Under the pieces are notes generated by a model. That model ran no database searches. It saw only the letters and a list, made by a program, of their open reading frames with translations, and had not been told where the DNA came from. Positions 24,788 to 33,182 of a stretch of 34,913 nt of DNA are shown piece by piece. The stretch comes from an uncultured Oscillospiraceae bacterium (lineage in GTDB: Bacteria; Bacillota; Clostridia; Oscillospirales; Oscillospiraceae), in contig CANPXW010000017.1 of NCBI GenBank assembly GCA_947587025.1, positions 1-34,913 on the forward strand, read 5' to 3'. How positions within the stretch are numbered: the first letter of the stretch is position 1; each line of letters begins with the position of its first letter. The position numbers and the translations under genes were made by a program.

Positions 24788-26062
24788 ATGCTGCTGGCAC
24801 TGGTCTTTATCGCGTTCATCCTGCTGATGTTCGCCGGCTGTCCCATCGCCATCGCCCTGGGCGTGCCCTCTGCCGTGGCGCTGTACGTCGGCGGCATGCC
24901 GCTGCCGATGATCGCCTCCAAGCTGGTGGCGACGCTGGACTCCTTCACCACCATGGCCGCCATGTTCTTTATCCTGGCCGGCGCGCTGATGAACGAGTAC
25001 GGCGTGTCCGAGAATCTGTTCGACTTTGCGGAAAAGACCGTGGGCCACCGCCGGGGCGGTCTTGCCCACGCCAATATCCTGGCCAGCGTGATCTTTGCCG
25101 GCATGTCCGGCGCGGCGCTGGCGGACGCGGCCGGCCTGGGCGCCATCGAGATACGGGAGATGAGCAAGCGCCGCTATTCCCGTGAGATCAGCGTGGGCAT
25201 CACCGGCGCCTCGTCCATCATCGGCCCCATCATCCCGCCCTCCGTGCCCATGGTGTTCTACGCCGTGGTGGCCGGCTCGTCGGTGGGCAAGCTGTTTTTG
25301 GCAGGCATCATGCCGGGCCTGATATGCGCGCTGGCCCTGGCGGTGACCGTGGTCATCCTGGCCAAGCGGGAGAACGTGGAGATGCTGGAGCGGCCCACCT
25401 TCCGGCAGTGGCTCAGCTCCCTGCTGCACGCGGCCCCGTCGCTGATGACCATCGTCATCCTGCTGGGCGGCATCTACGGCGGCTTCTGCACGCCCACCGA
25501 GGCGGCCACCATCGCGGTCATCTATACGATCCTGCTGGGCGTTATCAATAAGAAATTCCACTGGAAGCGCTTCGTCGCCATCCTCTTCGAGAGCATGCGC
25601 ACCACCGTCCGGGTCATGTTCATCGTGGCCTGCGCGGGCCTGTTCGGCCAGGTCATCATCCGCACCCAGCTGGCCAACAAGCTGGCGGCGGCGCTGCTGG
25701 CGACCATCTCCTCCAAGGTGGTCATCCTGCTGCTTATCAACCTGCTGCTGCTCATCCTGGGCTGCTTCCTGGAGCAGATCGCCGCCATCCTGGTGGTGAC
25801 CCCCATCATCCTGCCCATCATGACCGCCCTGGGCATGTCCGACATTCAGGCCGGTATGCTCATCATCTTCAACCTGATGGTGGGCCTGCTGACGCCGCCC
25901 TTCGGGCTGGTGCTGTTCACCCTGGCGGACGTGGGCGAGCTGAGTATGAAGCGAACGATCAAGGGCGTGGCGCCGTTTTTGATCCCCCTGTTCGCCACGC
26001 TGGCTATCATCACCTTCGTGCCGGCGGTCAGCGATTTTCTCCCCAATCTGTTTTTGGGCTGA
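24788..26062 (+). CDS. TRAP transporter large permease (DctM family)
   Basis: ANILASVIFAGMSGAALADAAGLGAIEIREM...SSIIGPIIPPSVPMVFYAV...PTEAATIAVIYTILLG. Confidence 0.95.
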   Translation: MLLALVFIAFILLMFAGCPIAIALGVPSAVALYVGGMPLPMIASKLVATLDSFTTMAAMFFILAGALMNEYGVSENLFDFAEKTVGHRRGGLAHANILASVIFAGMSGAALADAAGLGAIEIREMSKRRYSREISVGITGASSIIGPIIPPSVPMVFYAVVAGSSVGKLFLAGIMPGLICALALAVTVVILAKRENVEMLERPTFRQWLSSLLHAAPSLMTIVILLGGIYGGFCTPTEAATIAVIYTILLGVINKKFHWKRFVAILFESMRTTVRVMFIVACAGLFGQVIIRTQLANKLAAALLATISSKVVILLLINLLLLILGCFLEQIAAILVVTPIILPIMTALGMSDIQAGMLIIFNLMVGLLTPPFGLVLFTLADVGELSMKRTIKGVAPFLIPLFATLAIITFVPAVSDFLPNLFLG

Positions 26063-26086
26063 CCCTTGCGGGCGCATAAAGGCATG

Positions 26087-26122
26087 ATAATATCCCTGCC
26101 GTTTTCGCGGCAGGGATATTAT
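26087..26122 (+). terminator. 15-bp stem-loop at end of GRE/TRAP locus
   Basis: ATAATATCCCTGCCG-TTTTCG-CGGCAGGGATATTAT. Confidence 0.7.
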
Positions 26123-26135
26123 TGCATGCAGTATT

Positions 26136-26275
26136 TTACGACTCCATCTGCTTGCCGGGAAAGCCGCTAACGGCGGCGGCCAGTTTCAGCTCCGCGTCGC
26201 CGGCCTTCTCCGTATGGATCTCCAGCGATCGCCGTCACGGATGACTTTGACGCCGGAGGAGGAATACATAAGCAA
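26136..26275 (-). pseudogene. possible decayed coding fragment
   Basis: Minus strand encodes ...LEIHTEKAGDAELKLAAAVSGFPGKQMES* in one frame and SSGVKVIRDGD in another, consistent with a frameshifted remnant; no intact ORF. Confidence 0.3.
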
Positions 26276-26407
26276 TATGCTGCATATGACGGAGCGAATT
26301 TGTGGAGAACGACAGGATGGATCGTCTTGCGGAGAAAAGCGCTTTGTTTTGCTTTGTGCACTGCAAGGTGCTATAATAGGGACAAATTATACAAGGAGGC
26401 AGAACGA

Positions 26408-27547
26408 ATGAAGAATCTTGGCTTTGGCATGATGCGGCTGCCTGTGCTGTCAGGCCCCACCGACTTTGACTACCCACAGCTGGAGCAGATGGTGGATGAG
26501 TTTTTGGCTGCGGGCTGCACCTATTTCGACACCAGCTTCGTCTACCACGAGGGAAAGAGCGAGGAAGCGGTGCGCAAGGCGCTGGTAGAGCGTCATCCCC
26601 GGGAGAGCTTCACGGTCGCCACCAAGTTTCCCACCTTCAACCTGGTGCCGGAGGACGAGATCGACGGCATCTTTGAGCGCCAGCTGGCCAATCTGGGCGT
26701 GGACTACATCGACTACTACCTCATCCACAACGTCCAGACTGTCTTATACGACGGCGTGGACGGCGCCGGCGGCATCATCAAGACCACACATCTTTTTGAC
26801 CATGCGAAAAAGTGGAAGGACGCGGGGAAGATCCGGCACCTGGGCTTTTCCTTCCACTCCTCTGCCAAGCTCCTGGGGCGGGTCCTGACAGAGCACCCGG
26901 AGGCGGAATTCGTGCAGATCCCCGTCAACCCCATCGACTGGGACAGCGAGCTTGTCCAGGCGGGCGCCTGCTATGATGTGATACGAAAGCACGGCAGGCA
27001 GGTCGTCATCATGGAGCCTGTCAAGGGCGGCGGTCTGGCAAAGCTGCCCGCAGAGGCGGAGGCTGTTTTGAAGGCTGTCCGGCCGGAACTGTCTATCGCA
27101 TCCTGGTCCCTGCGCTTCAGCCAGCAGCTGGAAGGCGTGATCACGGTGCTGTCCGGCATGAGCACCCTGGAGCAGGTGCGGGACAACATAAGGACGAGCG
27201 GCGCCATGGAGCCCCTGACCCCGGAGGAGGAAAAAGCGCTGGCCAAGGCCATGGCCATCTACCGCCAGAGCGGTCCCATCCCCCAGAGCGAGATCGAAAA
27301 ATACCGGGGGCTCACGTACCACGGCGTGCCGGTGACGGCGCTGCTGCAGGCGTACAGCATCTGCCAGCTCCAGCCCGATCCAGGCTTTTCCGATGACAAC
27401 AACTATGTCAAGAACGCCTTTGCCGAAAACGCACACCTGGACTTCTTCCAGGGTCTTCCCAAGCAGCAGGTGGTCGCCGCCGACGGCACCGACATCACGG
27501 AGCTTGTGGAAAAAGCGGTAAAATGGCTGACGGAGAACTCTTTCTGA
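26408..27547 (+). CDS. aldo/keto reductase lacking the C-terminal ferredoxin motif
   Basis: LGFGMMRLP...CTYFDTSFVYHEGKSEEAVRKAL...VATKFP...YLIHNV...VMEPVKGGGLAKLP; AAGGAGG RBS before ATG at 26408. Confidence 0.92.
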   Translation: MKNLGFGMMRLPVLSGPTDFDYPQLEQMVDEFLAAGCTYFDTSFVYHEGKSEEAVRKALVERHPRESFTVATKFPTFNLVPEDEIDGIFERQLANLGVDYIDYYLIHNVQTVLYDGVDGAGGIIKTTHLFDHAKKWKDAGKIRHLGFSFHSSAKLLGRVLTEHPEAEFVQIPVNPIDWDSELVQAGACYDVIRKHGRQVVIMEPVKGGGLAKLPAEAEAVLKAVRPELSIASWSLRFSQQLEGVITVLSGMSTLEQVRDNIRTSGAMEPLTPEEEKALAKAMAIYRQSGPIPQSEIEKYRGLTYHGVPVTALLQAYSICQLQPDPGFSDDNNYVKNAFAENAHLDFFQGLPKQQVVAADGTDITELVEKAVKWLTENSF

Positions 27548-27613
27548 AATTGACAAGAGACGTTTAGCCCAGCTCACCGCAGAGACGACGCGGCAAAGAC
27601 TGCGCTATTTGAT

Positions 27614-27650
27614 ACAAATGCAACGCTTTTCTGTGGAGCGTTGCATTTGT
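27614..27650. terminator. stem-loop between convergent genes
   Basis: ACAAATGCAACGC-TTTTCTGTGGA-GCGTTGCATTTGT. Confidence 0.6.
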
Positions 27651-27673
27651 CATATCTGCGTTGATAGGGGCCG

Positions 27674-28546
27674 TCATTTTGCCCTGTAGTGCTCCCGCAG
27701 GAGGGCCACGAATTCACGGACGATGGGGCGCTGGTCCTCCCTATGGGTGCAGAGCACGCAGGATATGGTCTCCCGGCAGTCAAAGGGCGTCCAGGCAAAT
27801 TCGGGGTTGTGGTCGTTGAGAAACCCCGGCGAGAGACACACGCCCTTTTCCGCCGCCACGTTGGTCAGCGTTGTCTCATGGTCGGCGCTGTTGAAGTAGC
27901 GCACCTGGCCCCCGGCGATGATCCGCTGCTGCACCCTTTTCAGGGCGGGCGGCGAGCCGCCCCCGATCATCAGCGTCCGGCCCGCCAGGTCCTCCATCGT
28001 GACCCGCTCCTTTTTCGCCAGAGGGTCGCCGGGCAGGGTGATAAGGTAGATGGGGCTATCGTAAAACGGCTCTGTACGGATGTCGGAGATGTGCCGGACG
28101 CTGGTCCCCAGGGCAAAGAGAATGTCTGTCTCGCCCTTCAAAAATTGGTCGATGGAGCTGGCGTAAGAATAGACCGGCGTGACGGAGACGGCCGGGTGGA
28201 GCTGGGCGAACCGGCGCATGAGCCGGGGCAGGTCATAGATGGCCGAGCGGACGGGCATGCCGATGGAGATGTTCTCCGCGTACCGGGCGCTGAAGTTCTG
28301 GGCCTGCTCCACGGCGTTTTTCAGCTCCTGGCGGACGTTGCGCAGGGTGACGCAAAACTGTTCCCCCGCCGGCGTCAGGGCCGCGCCCTTTCCGGACCGG
28401 ACGAAGATGGCAAACCCCAGCTCGTCCTCCGCCGCCTTGATGTGATAGCTCAAAGTGGACTGAGCCATAAATAGATTCTCCGCCGCCCGGTTGAAATTGT
28501 GGGTCTGGGCCACCTCCAAAATGGCGTCCATGTCTTTTGTGGTCAT
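27674..28546 (-). CDS. LysR family transcriptional regulator
   Basis: MTTKDMDAILEVAQTHNFNRAAENLFMAQSTLSYHIKAAEDELGFAIFVRSGKGAALTPAGEQF. Confidence 0.95.
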   Translation of the reverse strand: MTTKDMDAILEVAQTHNFNRAAENLFMAQSTLSYHIKAAEDELGFAIFVRSGKGAALTPAGEQFCVTLRNVRQELKNAVEQAQNFSARYAENISIGMPVRSAIYDLPRLMRRFAQLHPAVSVTPVYSYASSIDQFLKGETDILFALGTSVRHISDIRTEPFYDSPIYLITLPGDPLAKKERVTMEDLAGRTLMIGGGSPPALKRVQQRIIAGGQVRYFNSADHETTLTNVAAEKGVCLSPGFLNDHNPEFAWTPFDCRETISCVLCTHREDQRPIVREFVALLREHYRAK

Positions 28547-28559
28547 GTTGCTCACCTGT

Positions 28560-28580
28560 ATAATCAATATTTTCGATTAT
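28560..28580. promoter_or_regulatory. LysR-type T-N11-A dyad (candidate LTTR box)
   Basis: ATAATC-AATATTTTC-GATTAT, 14 nt upstream of the LysR start, in the divergent intergenic region. Confidence 0.5.
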
Positions 28581-28657
28581 TTATCTAATACTTCGTTTAG
28601 TTTTATTGATTCTACAATGCTATACTATTCTTGTCAAGAACCAACAAGGAGGGTCTT

Positions 28658-29320
28658 ATGAAACGTATAGTATCTGCGGCTGCCGCACTATGCCTGATGG
28701 CGGGCATGACAGCCTGCGGCAGCCCGGCCAGAACGTCAGCAGCAGCGCAGACGACCGCTCCCGCCCCTGACGATGAACCGAAGGAAGAAACGACGGCGGG
28801 CAGCCACATCTTGGTGGCGTACTTCTCCCTGGCAAACGAGCAGTACGAGGTGGGCGTGATCGAAAAGGGCAACACTCAGATCGTGGCGGAGCTCATCGCG
28901 GAAGCCACGGGCGCGGACACCTTCAAGATCGAATCTACCGAAGAATACCCCACCACCTATGACGGGCTGCTGGAGGTCTCCCGCCAGGAGGAGAACGACC
29001 CGCCGCAGATCGCAGGGACAGTGGAGAACATGGACGGGTACGACACGATCTTCCTGGGCTATCCCATCTGGTGGGGCGATCTGCCCACCATCGTAAAGGT
29101 CTTTTTGCAGAGCTACGACTTTACCGGCAAGACCATCGTTCCCTTCTGCACCCACGCGGGCAGCGGTCTGAGCGGTACGCCGGGAACGATCGAGGACATC
29201 TGCCCGGACGCCAGCATGGGCGAGGGCCTTGCCATCCGGGGCAGCACCGCCCAGAACGACCGGGACAGCGCCGCCCAGAGCGTGGAAAGCTGGCTGGCGG
29301 ACGGCGGGTACATCAACTAA
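28658..29320 (+). CDS. flavodoxin-domain lipoprotein
   Basis: Lipobox LMAGMTAC|G; HILVAYFSLANEQYEVGVIEKGNTQIVAELIAEATGADTFKIE...YDTIFLGYPIWWGDLPTIV...FCTHAGSGLSGT. Confidence 0.93.
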   Translation: MKRIVSAAAALCLMAGMTACGSPARTSAAAQTTAPAPDDEPKEETTAGSHILVAYFSLANEQYEVGVIEKGNTQIVAELIAEATGADTFKIESTEEYPTTYDGLLEVSRQEENDPPQIAGTVENMDGYDTIFLGYPIWWGDLPTIVKVFLQSYDFTGKTIVPFCTHAGSGLSGTPGTIEDICPDASMGEGLAIRGSTAQNDRDSAAQSVESWLADGGYIN

Positions 29321-29339
29321 AGAGAAGGAGGGGCATCCC

Positions 29340-30458
29340 ATGTCTGACTATTTCGGAGAAGAGACGCCCAAGCTGGGCTTTGGCCTGATGCGCCTGCCCA
29401 AAAAGGGAGATGGCACGGACATCGAGCAGGTCAAAAAGATGGTGGATCTGTTCATGGCGGCGGGCTTTACCTACTTTGACACCGCCTTCGTGTATGGGAC
29501 CTCGGAGCAGGACATAAAAAAGGCCCTGGTTGACCGTTATCCCAGGGACAGCTACACTCTGGCCACCAAGCTCAACGCCTTTCTGATGGCCCCCAACGAG
29601 AAGGCGGCCAAGGAGCAGTTCACCACCAGTTTGGAACGCACCGGCGCGGGGTACTTCGACTACTACCTGCTCCACGCCATGATGGAGAACAACTACACGA
29701 AGTATGACAAGTTCCACCTGTGGGACTATGTGGCCCAGAAGAAGGCGGACGGACTCATCAAGCACCTGGGCTTCTCTTTCCATGCAGGGCCGAAGCTGCT
29801 GGACAAGCTGCTCACCGACCACCCGGAGGTGGATTTCGTCCAGCTGCAAGTAAACTACGCCGACTGGGAGAACCCGGACGTGACCTCCCGCGCCAACTAT
29901 GAGATGGCCCGCTCCCACGGCAAGAGCATCGTGGTCATGGAGCCGGTGAAGGGCGGCAATTTGGCCGACCCGCCTGCGGCGGTGAAAAAGCTGTTCACGG
30001 ACTATGCCCCGGATATGTCCCCGGCATCCTGGGCCATCCGGTTCGTGGCCAGCCTGGACGGGATCATAACCGTCCTGTCCGGCATGAGCAGCGTGGCCCA
30101 GATGGAGGATAACCTCTCCTATATGAAGGATTTTCAGCCTCTCAACGAAGATGAGCAGGGCATTATTCGGGAGGCACAGCGCATCTTGGGCCACTCCGCA
30201 GCCATCCCCTGCACCGCCTGTCACTACTGCACGGATGGCTGCCCCAAGCAGATACCCATCCCGGACATCTTCGCCGCCGCCAACAAGCAGCTTGGCAACG
30301 GCCAGATGGCCCAGGCAAAGGAGAGCTACGCCGCCGTGACCGGGGAAGGCCATAGGGCCAGCGACTGCATCGGCTGCAAGCAGTGCGAGCGGGCGTGCCC
30401 CCAGCACCTGCCCATCACCAAGTATCTCGGCCAGTGCGCCCAAATGCTGGAAAGGTAA
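29340..30458 (+). CDS. aldo/keto reductase with C-terminal 4Fe-4S motifs
   Basis: LGFGLMRLPKKGDG...YFDTAFVYGTSEQDIKKAL...CTACHYCTDGCPKQIPIPD...CIGCKQCERACPQHLPI. Confidence 0.94.
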   Translation: MSDYFGEETPKLGFGLMRLPKKGDGTDIEQVKKMVDLFMAAGFTYFDTAFVYGTSEQDIKKALVDRYPRDSYTLATKLNAFLMAPNEKAAKEQFTTSLERTGAGYFDYYLLHAMMENNYTKYDKFHLWDYVAQKKADGLIKHLGFSFHAGPKLLDKLLTDHPEVDFVQLQVNYADWENPDVTSRANYEMARSHGKSIVVMEPVKGGNLADPPAAVKKLFTDYAPDMSPASWAIRFVASLDGIITVLSGMSSVAQMEDNLSYMKDFQPLNEDEQGIIREAQRILGHSAAIPCTACHYCTDGCPKQIPIPDIFAAANKQLGNGQMAQAKESYAAVTGEGHRASDCIGCKQCERACPQHLPITKYLGQCAQMLER

Positions 30459-30471
30459 AGGAGAAAACGAT

Positions 30472-31326
30472 ATGATCCTGGATCGGAACGAGAAGAAAGA
30501 CGTAGTGGTCCTGCTGGGCGCGGGAGCCATGGGCACCGCCATCGTCCGGCGCGTGGCGGCTGGCAAAAAGATACTCCTGGGCGACATCAGCGAAAAGGCC
30601 CTGGAGCGGGTGAGCCACGATCTTCAGTACAGCGGCTATGACGTGACCACTCATATCGTGGACGCCTGCGACCCGGCTTCCCTGAGAGCCTTTGCGGAAA
30701 AGGCCGCCTCCCTGGGGCCGGTCAAGACCTTCGTGATGACGGCGGGGGCCTCCCCCAGCCAGGCCAAGCCGGAACATATCCTCGCTTTGGACCTGGTCGG
30801 CACCGCCTACGCCATCGACGCCTTCGGCGCGGTCATGGCCCCCGGCGGCGCGGGGCTGGTGGTGGCCAGCCAAACCGGGTATATGCCCTCTGCCCTGACA
30901 AAGGAGGACGAACAGGCCCTGGCCATGACGCCTGCGGCGGAGCTTTCTTCTCTGCCCTGCCTGGACGGGAGCAAGACGGGCTCTTCCGGCGCGGCCTATA
31001 TCGTGGCGAAACGGGCCAACCAGCTTCGGGTCCAGGCGGCGGCCGCTACCACCTGGGGCCAGCGCCGGGCACGGATCAACACCCTCAGTCCCGGCATCAT
31101 CGTCACGCCCCTGGCCTACGATGAGTTCAACGCCCCCGGCAACACATACCAGGGCATGATCGACGTCTCCCCGGCCCGGCGCACGGGCACCATCGACGAG
31201 ATCGCTGCGGCGGGGGCGTTCCTGCTGGGGCAGGACGCGGGGTTCATCACCGGCACAGACCTTCTCATCGACGGGGGCGTCATCGCCTCCATGCGGGTGG
31301 GAAAATTCGCCCTGGGAAGAAAATAA
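30472..31326 (+). CDS. short-chain dehydrogenase/reductase family oxidoreductase
   Basis: VVVLLGAGAMGTAIVRRVAAGKKILLGDIS...GAAYIVAKRANQ (YxxxK)...INTLSPGIIVTPL...ITGTDLLIDGG. Confidence 0.92.
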   Translation: MILDRNEKKDVVVLLGAGAMGTAIVRRVAAGKKILLGDISEKALERVSHDLQYSGYDVTTHIVDACDPASLRAFAEKAASLGPVKTFVMTAGASPSQAKPEHILALDLVGTAYAIDAFGAVMAPGGAGLVVASQTGYMPSALTKEDEQALAMTPAAELSSLPCLDGSKTGSSGAAYIVAKRANQLRVQAAAATTWGQRRARINTLSPGIIVTPLAYDEFNAPGNTYQGMIDVSPARRTGTIDEIAAAGAFLLGQDAGFITGTDLLIDGGVIASMRVGKFALGRK

Positions 31327-31340
31327 AAAGAGGAAATACC

Positions 31341-31466
31341 ATGAAGACCCTGATCGCCTATTTCTCCCACGCGGGACAGAATTGGTCCCACGGCGGCAGC
31401 GGCCTTTCCAACTCCTTAGCGCCCGCCAACAGGCGGGCGCTATCCTTATATTTGTCAAGTAAATAG
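31341..31466 (+). pseudogene. internally deleted flavodoxin remnant
   Basis: MKTLIAYFSHAGQNW (flavodoxin N-terminus) joined directly to SHGGSGLSNSLA, resembling the FCTHAGSGLSGT C-terminal half-motif of the flavodoxin at 28658; 41 aa total. Confidence 0.6.
31417..31442 (+). terminator. stem-loop ending the oxidoreductase operon
   Basis: TAGCGCCCGCC-AACA-GGCGGGCGCTA. Confidence 0.65.
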
Positions 31467-31519
31467 GCGGCAAATGATAGTTTCTCCCATGGTGAGCCAT
31501 CTCGTTCTATCGCGCGCGA

Positions 31520-31548
31520 TTGACATTCATGCAAACGTGGTCTATACT
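31520..31548 (+). promoter_or_regulatory. sigma-A promoter for MarR/radical SAM unit
   Basis: TTGACA, 17-nt spacer, TATACT. Confidence 0.75.
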
Positions 31549-31584
31549 GAGATCGACTTGCTAGATCGAATAAAGGAGGGGCGA

Positions 31585-32028
31585 ATGGAAGACAGATATG
31601 CGGCGCTGCGGCTGGAAAACCAGCTGTGCTTTCCCCTGTATGCCTGCGCCAAGGAGATCGTCAAGGCCTATAAGCCCTTTCTGGACGAGCTGGGGCTGAC
31701 CTACACCCAGTACATCACCATGATGGTACTGTGGGAACATAAGCAGCTGCGCATCAAAGAGGTGGGGGAAAAGCTGTTTCTGGACTCCAGCACCCTGACG
31801 CCGCTTTTGAAGCGGCTGGAGGAGAAGGGCTACGTTACCCGCCGGCGCTCTGAGCAGGACGAGCGGGACGTGTTCGCGGCCATCACCCCGACGGGCGAAG
31901 CGCTCCAGGAGCGGGCCCTCACTGTCCCCGGCCGGCTGGCCGCCTGTGTGCAGCTGGAGTCGGAGAAGGCGGCGGCGCTCTACGGGACCCTGTACGAGAT
32001 CATCGGAAAGCTGACGGACAGGGAGTGA
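31585..32028 (+). CDS. MarR family regulator, OhrR-like
   Basis: RLENQLCFPLYACAKEIVKAYKPFLDELGLTYTQYITMMVLWEHKQLRIKEVGEKLFLDSSTLTPLLKRLEEKGYVTRRRSEQDERDV; N-terminal Cys in OhrR-like context. Confidence 0.94.
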   Translation: MEDRYAALRLENQLCFPLYACAKEIVKAYKPFLDELGLTYTQYITMMVLWEHKQLRIKEVGEKLFLDSSTLTPLLKRLEEKGYVTRRRSEQDERDVFAAITPTGEALQERALTVPGRLAACVQLESEKAAALYGTLYEIIGKLTDRE

Positions 32029-32033
32029 AGGAA

Positions 32034-33125
32034 ATGGACGAGAAATTTGACATTCAGAGCTATCTTGCCCGGGGCGTGGAGAACATCGTATCCGGCGCCC
32101 TGCGGGCCACGCTGAAAGACCCACGGGAGAGCGCATTCATGGTGCGGTTCGCGGCGGCCAGCCGCAAGGCGTCCCAGCGCCGGGCGGAGGCGGAAAAGGC
32201 CGGTGAGCACATCCCGCCGTTCCTCATCGCCAGCATTACCAGCGCCTGCAACCTCCACTGCGCTGGGTGCTACTCCCGCTGCAACCACGCCACGGTGGAC
32301 GCAGAGCCGGTGCGTCAGCTCACGGACGACGAGTGGCTGAGCCTCTTCCGTCAGGCAGAGGAACTGGGCGTCAGCTTCATCCTGCTGGCTGGAGGCGAGC
32401 CTATGCTCCGCCGGGGCGTACTGGAGGCGGCGGGGAAGCTGCCGGACATCATATTCCCCATCTTCACCAACGGCACCTACATGGACGAGGGCTATTTCCG
32501 CCTATTCGACGCCTGCCGGAACCTGATCCCGGTGCTGAGCATCGAGGGCGGCCGGGCCGAGACGGACCAGCGCCGGGGCGCGGGCATCTACGATACGCAG
32601 ATCGCCAACATGGATGCCCTGCACGAAAAGGGCCTGCTGTTCGGCGCGTCCGTGACGGTGACCACCCAAAACGTGGACGAGGCCGTCTCCCCTGCCTTCA
32701 TCGACGCCCTGGCAGACCGGGGCTGCAAGCTGGTGATCTATGTGGAGTATGTGCCGGTGACGTCGGAAAGCCGGGAGCTGGCCCCCGGCGAGCCGGAGCG
32801 GGTCCGGCTGCGGGACGGCATCGCCCGGCTGCGGGAACAGGTCCCCGAGGTGGTGTTCGTGTCGTTCCCCGGCGACGAGAAGAGTTCCGGCGGCTGCATC
32901 GCGGCGGGGAGAGGCTTTTTCCACATCAACTCCCACGGCGGGGCGGAGCCCTGTCCGTTCTCCCCTTATTCGGACGTGAACGTGCGGGACACGTCCCTGC
33001 GCCGGGCGCTGACCTCGCCGCTGTTCAATGCCCTGCGGGAGGGGGAGCTTCTGGCGGACGACCACGCGGGTGGCTGCGTGCTCTTTGAAAAGCGGGATGC
33101 AGTGGAGGCGCTTCTGAAACGATAA
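32034..33125 (+). CDS. radical SAM protein
   Basis: ITSACNLHCAGCYSRC (CxxxCxxC), LLAGGEPMLRRGVLE, IFPIFTNGTYMDE, C-terminal Cys residues. Confidence 0.93.
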   Translation: MDEKFDIQSYLARGVENIVSGALRATLKDPRESAFMVRFAAASRKASQRRAEAEKAGEHIPPFLIASITSACNLHCAGCYSRCNHATVDAEPVRQLTDDEWLSLFRQAEELGVSFILLAGGEPMLRRGVLEAAGKLPDIIFPIFTNGTYMDEGYFRLFDACRNLIPVLSIEGGRAETDQRRGAGIYDTQIANMDALHEKGLLFGASVTVTTQNVDEAVSPAFIDALADRGCKLVIYVEYVPVTSESRELAPGEPERVRLRDGIARLREQVPEVVFVSFPGDEKSSGGCIAAGRGFFHINSHGGAEPCPFSPYSDVNVRDTSLRRALTSPLFNALREGELLADDHAGGCVLFEKRDAVEALLKR

Positions 33126-33135
33126 GATCATGATA

Positions 33136-33174
33136 AAACGACGGCAGAGGGATGATCTTCCTCTGCCGTCGTTT
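33136..33174. terminator. bidirectional intrinsic terminator between convergent genes
   Basis: AAACGACGGCAGAGG-GATGATCTT-CCTCTGCCGTCGTTT. Confidence 0.85.
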
Positions 33175-33182
33175 GCTGTTTT

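Noticed and set aside
24071-26077. 668-aa minus-strand ORF opposite the TRAP genes
   Set aside because: Antisense to DctQ/DctM with His/Gln/Asp-rich low complexity; spurious.
31549-31570. GATCGACTTGCTAGATCGA as a MarR operator
   Set aside because: Only short imperfect dyad arms; not strong enough to annotate without comparative data.
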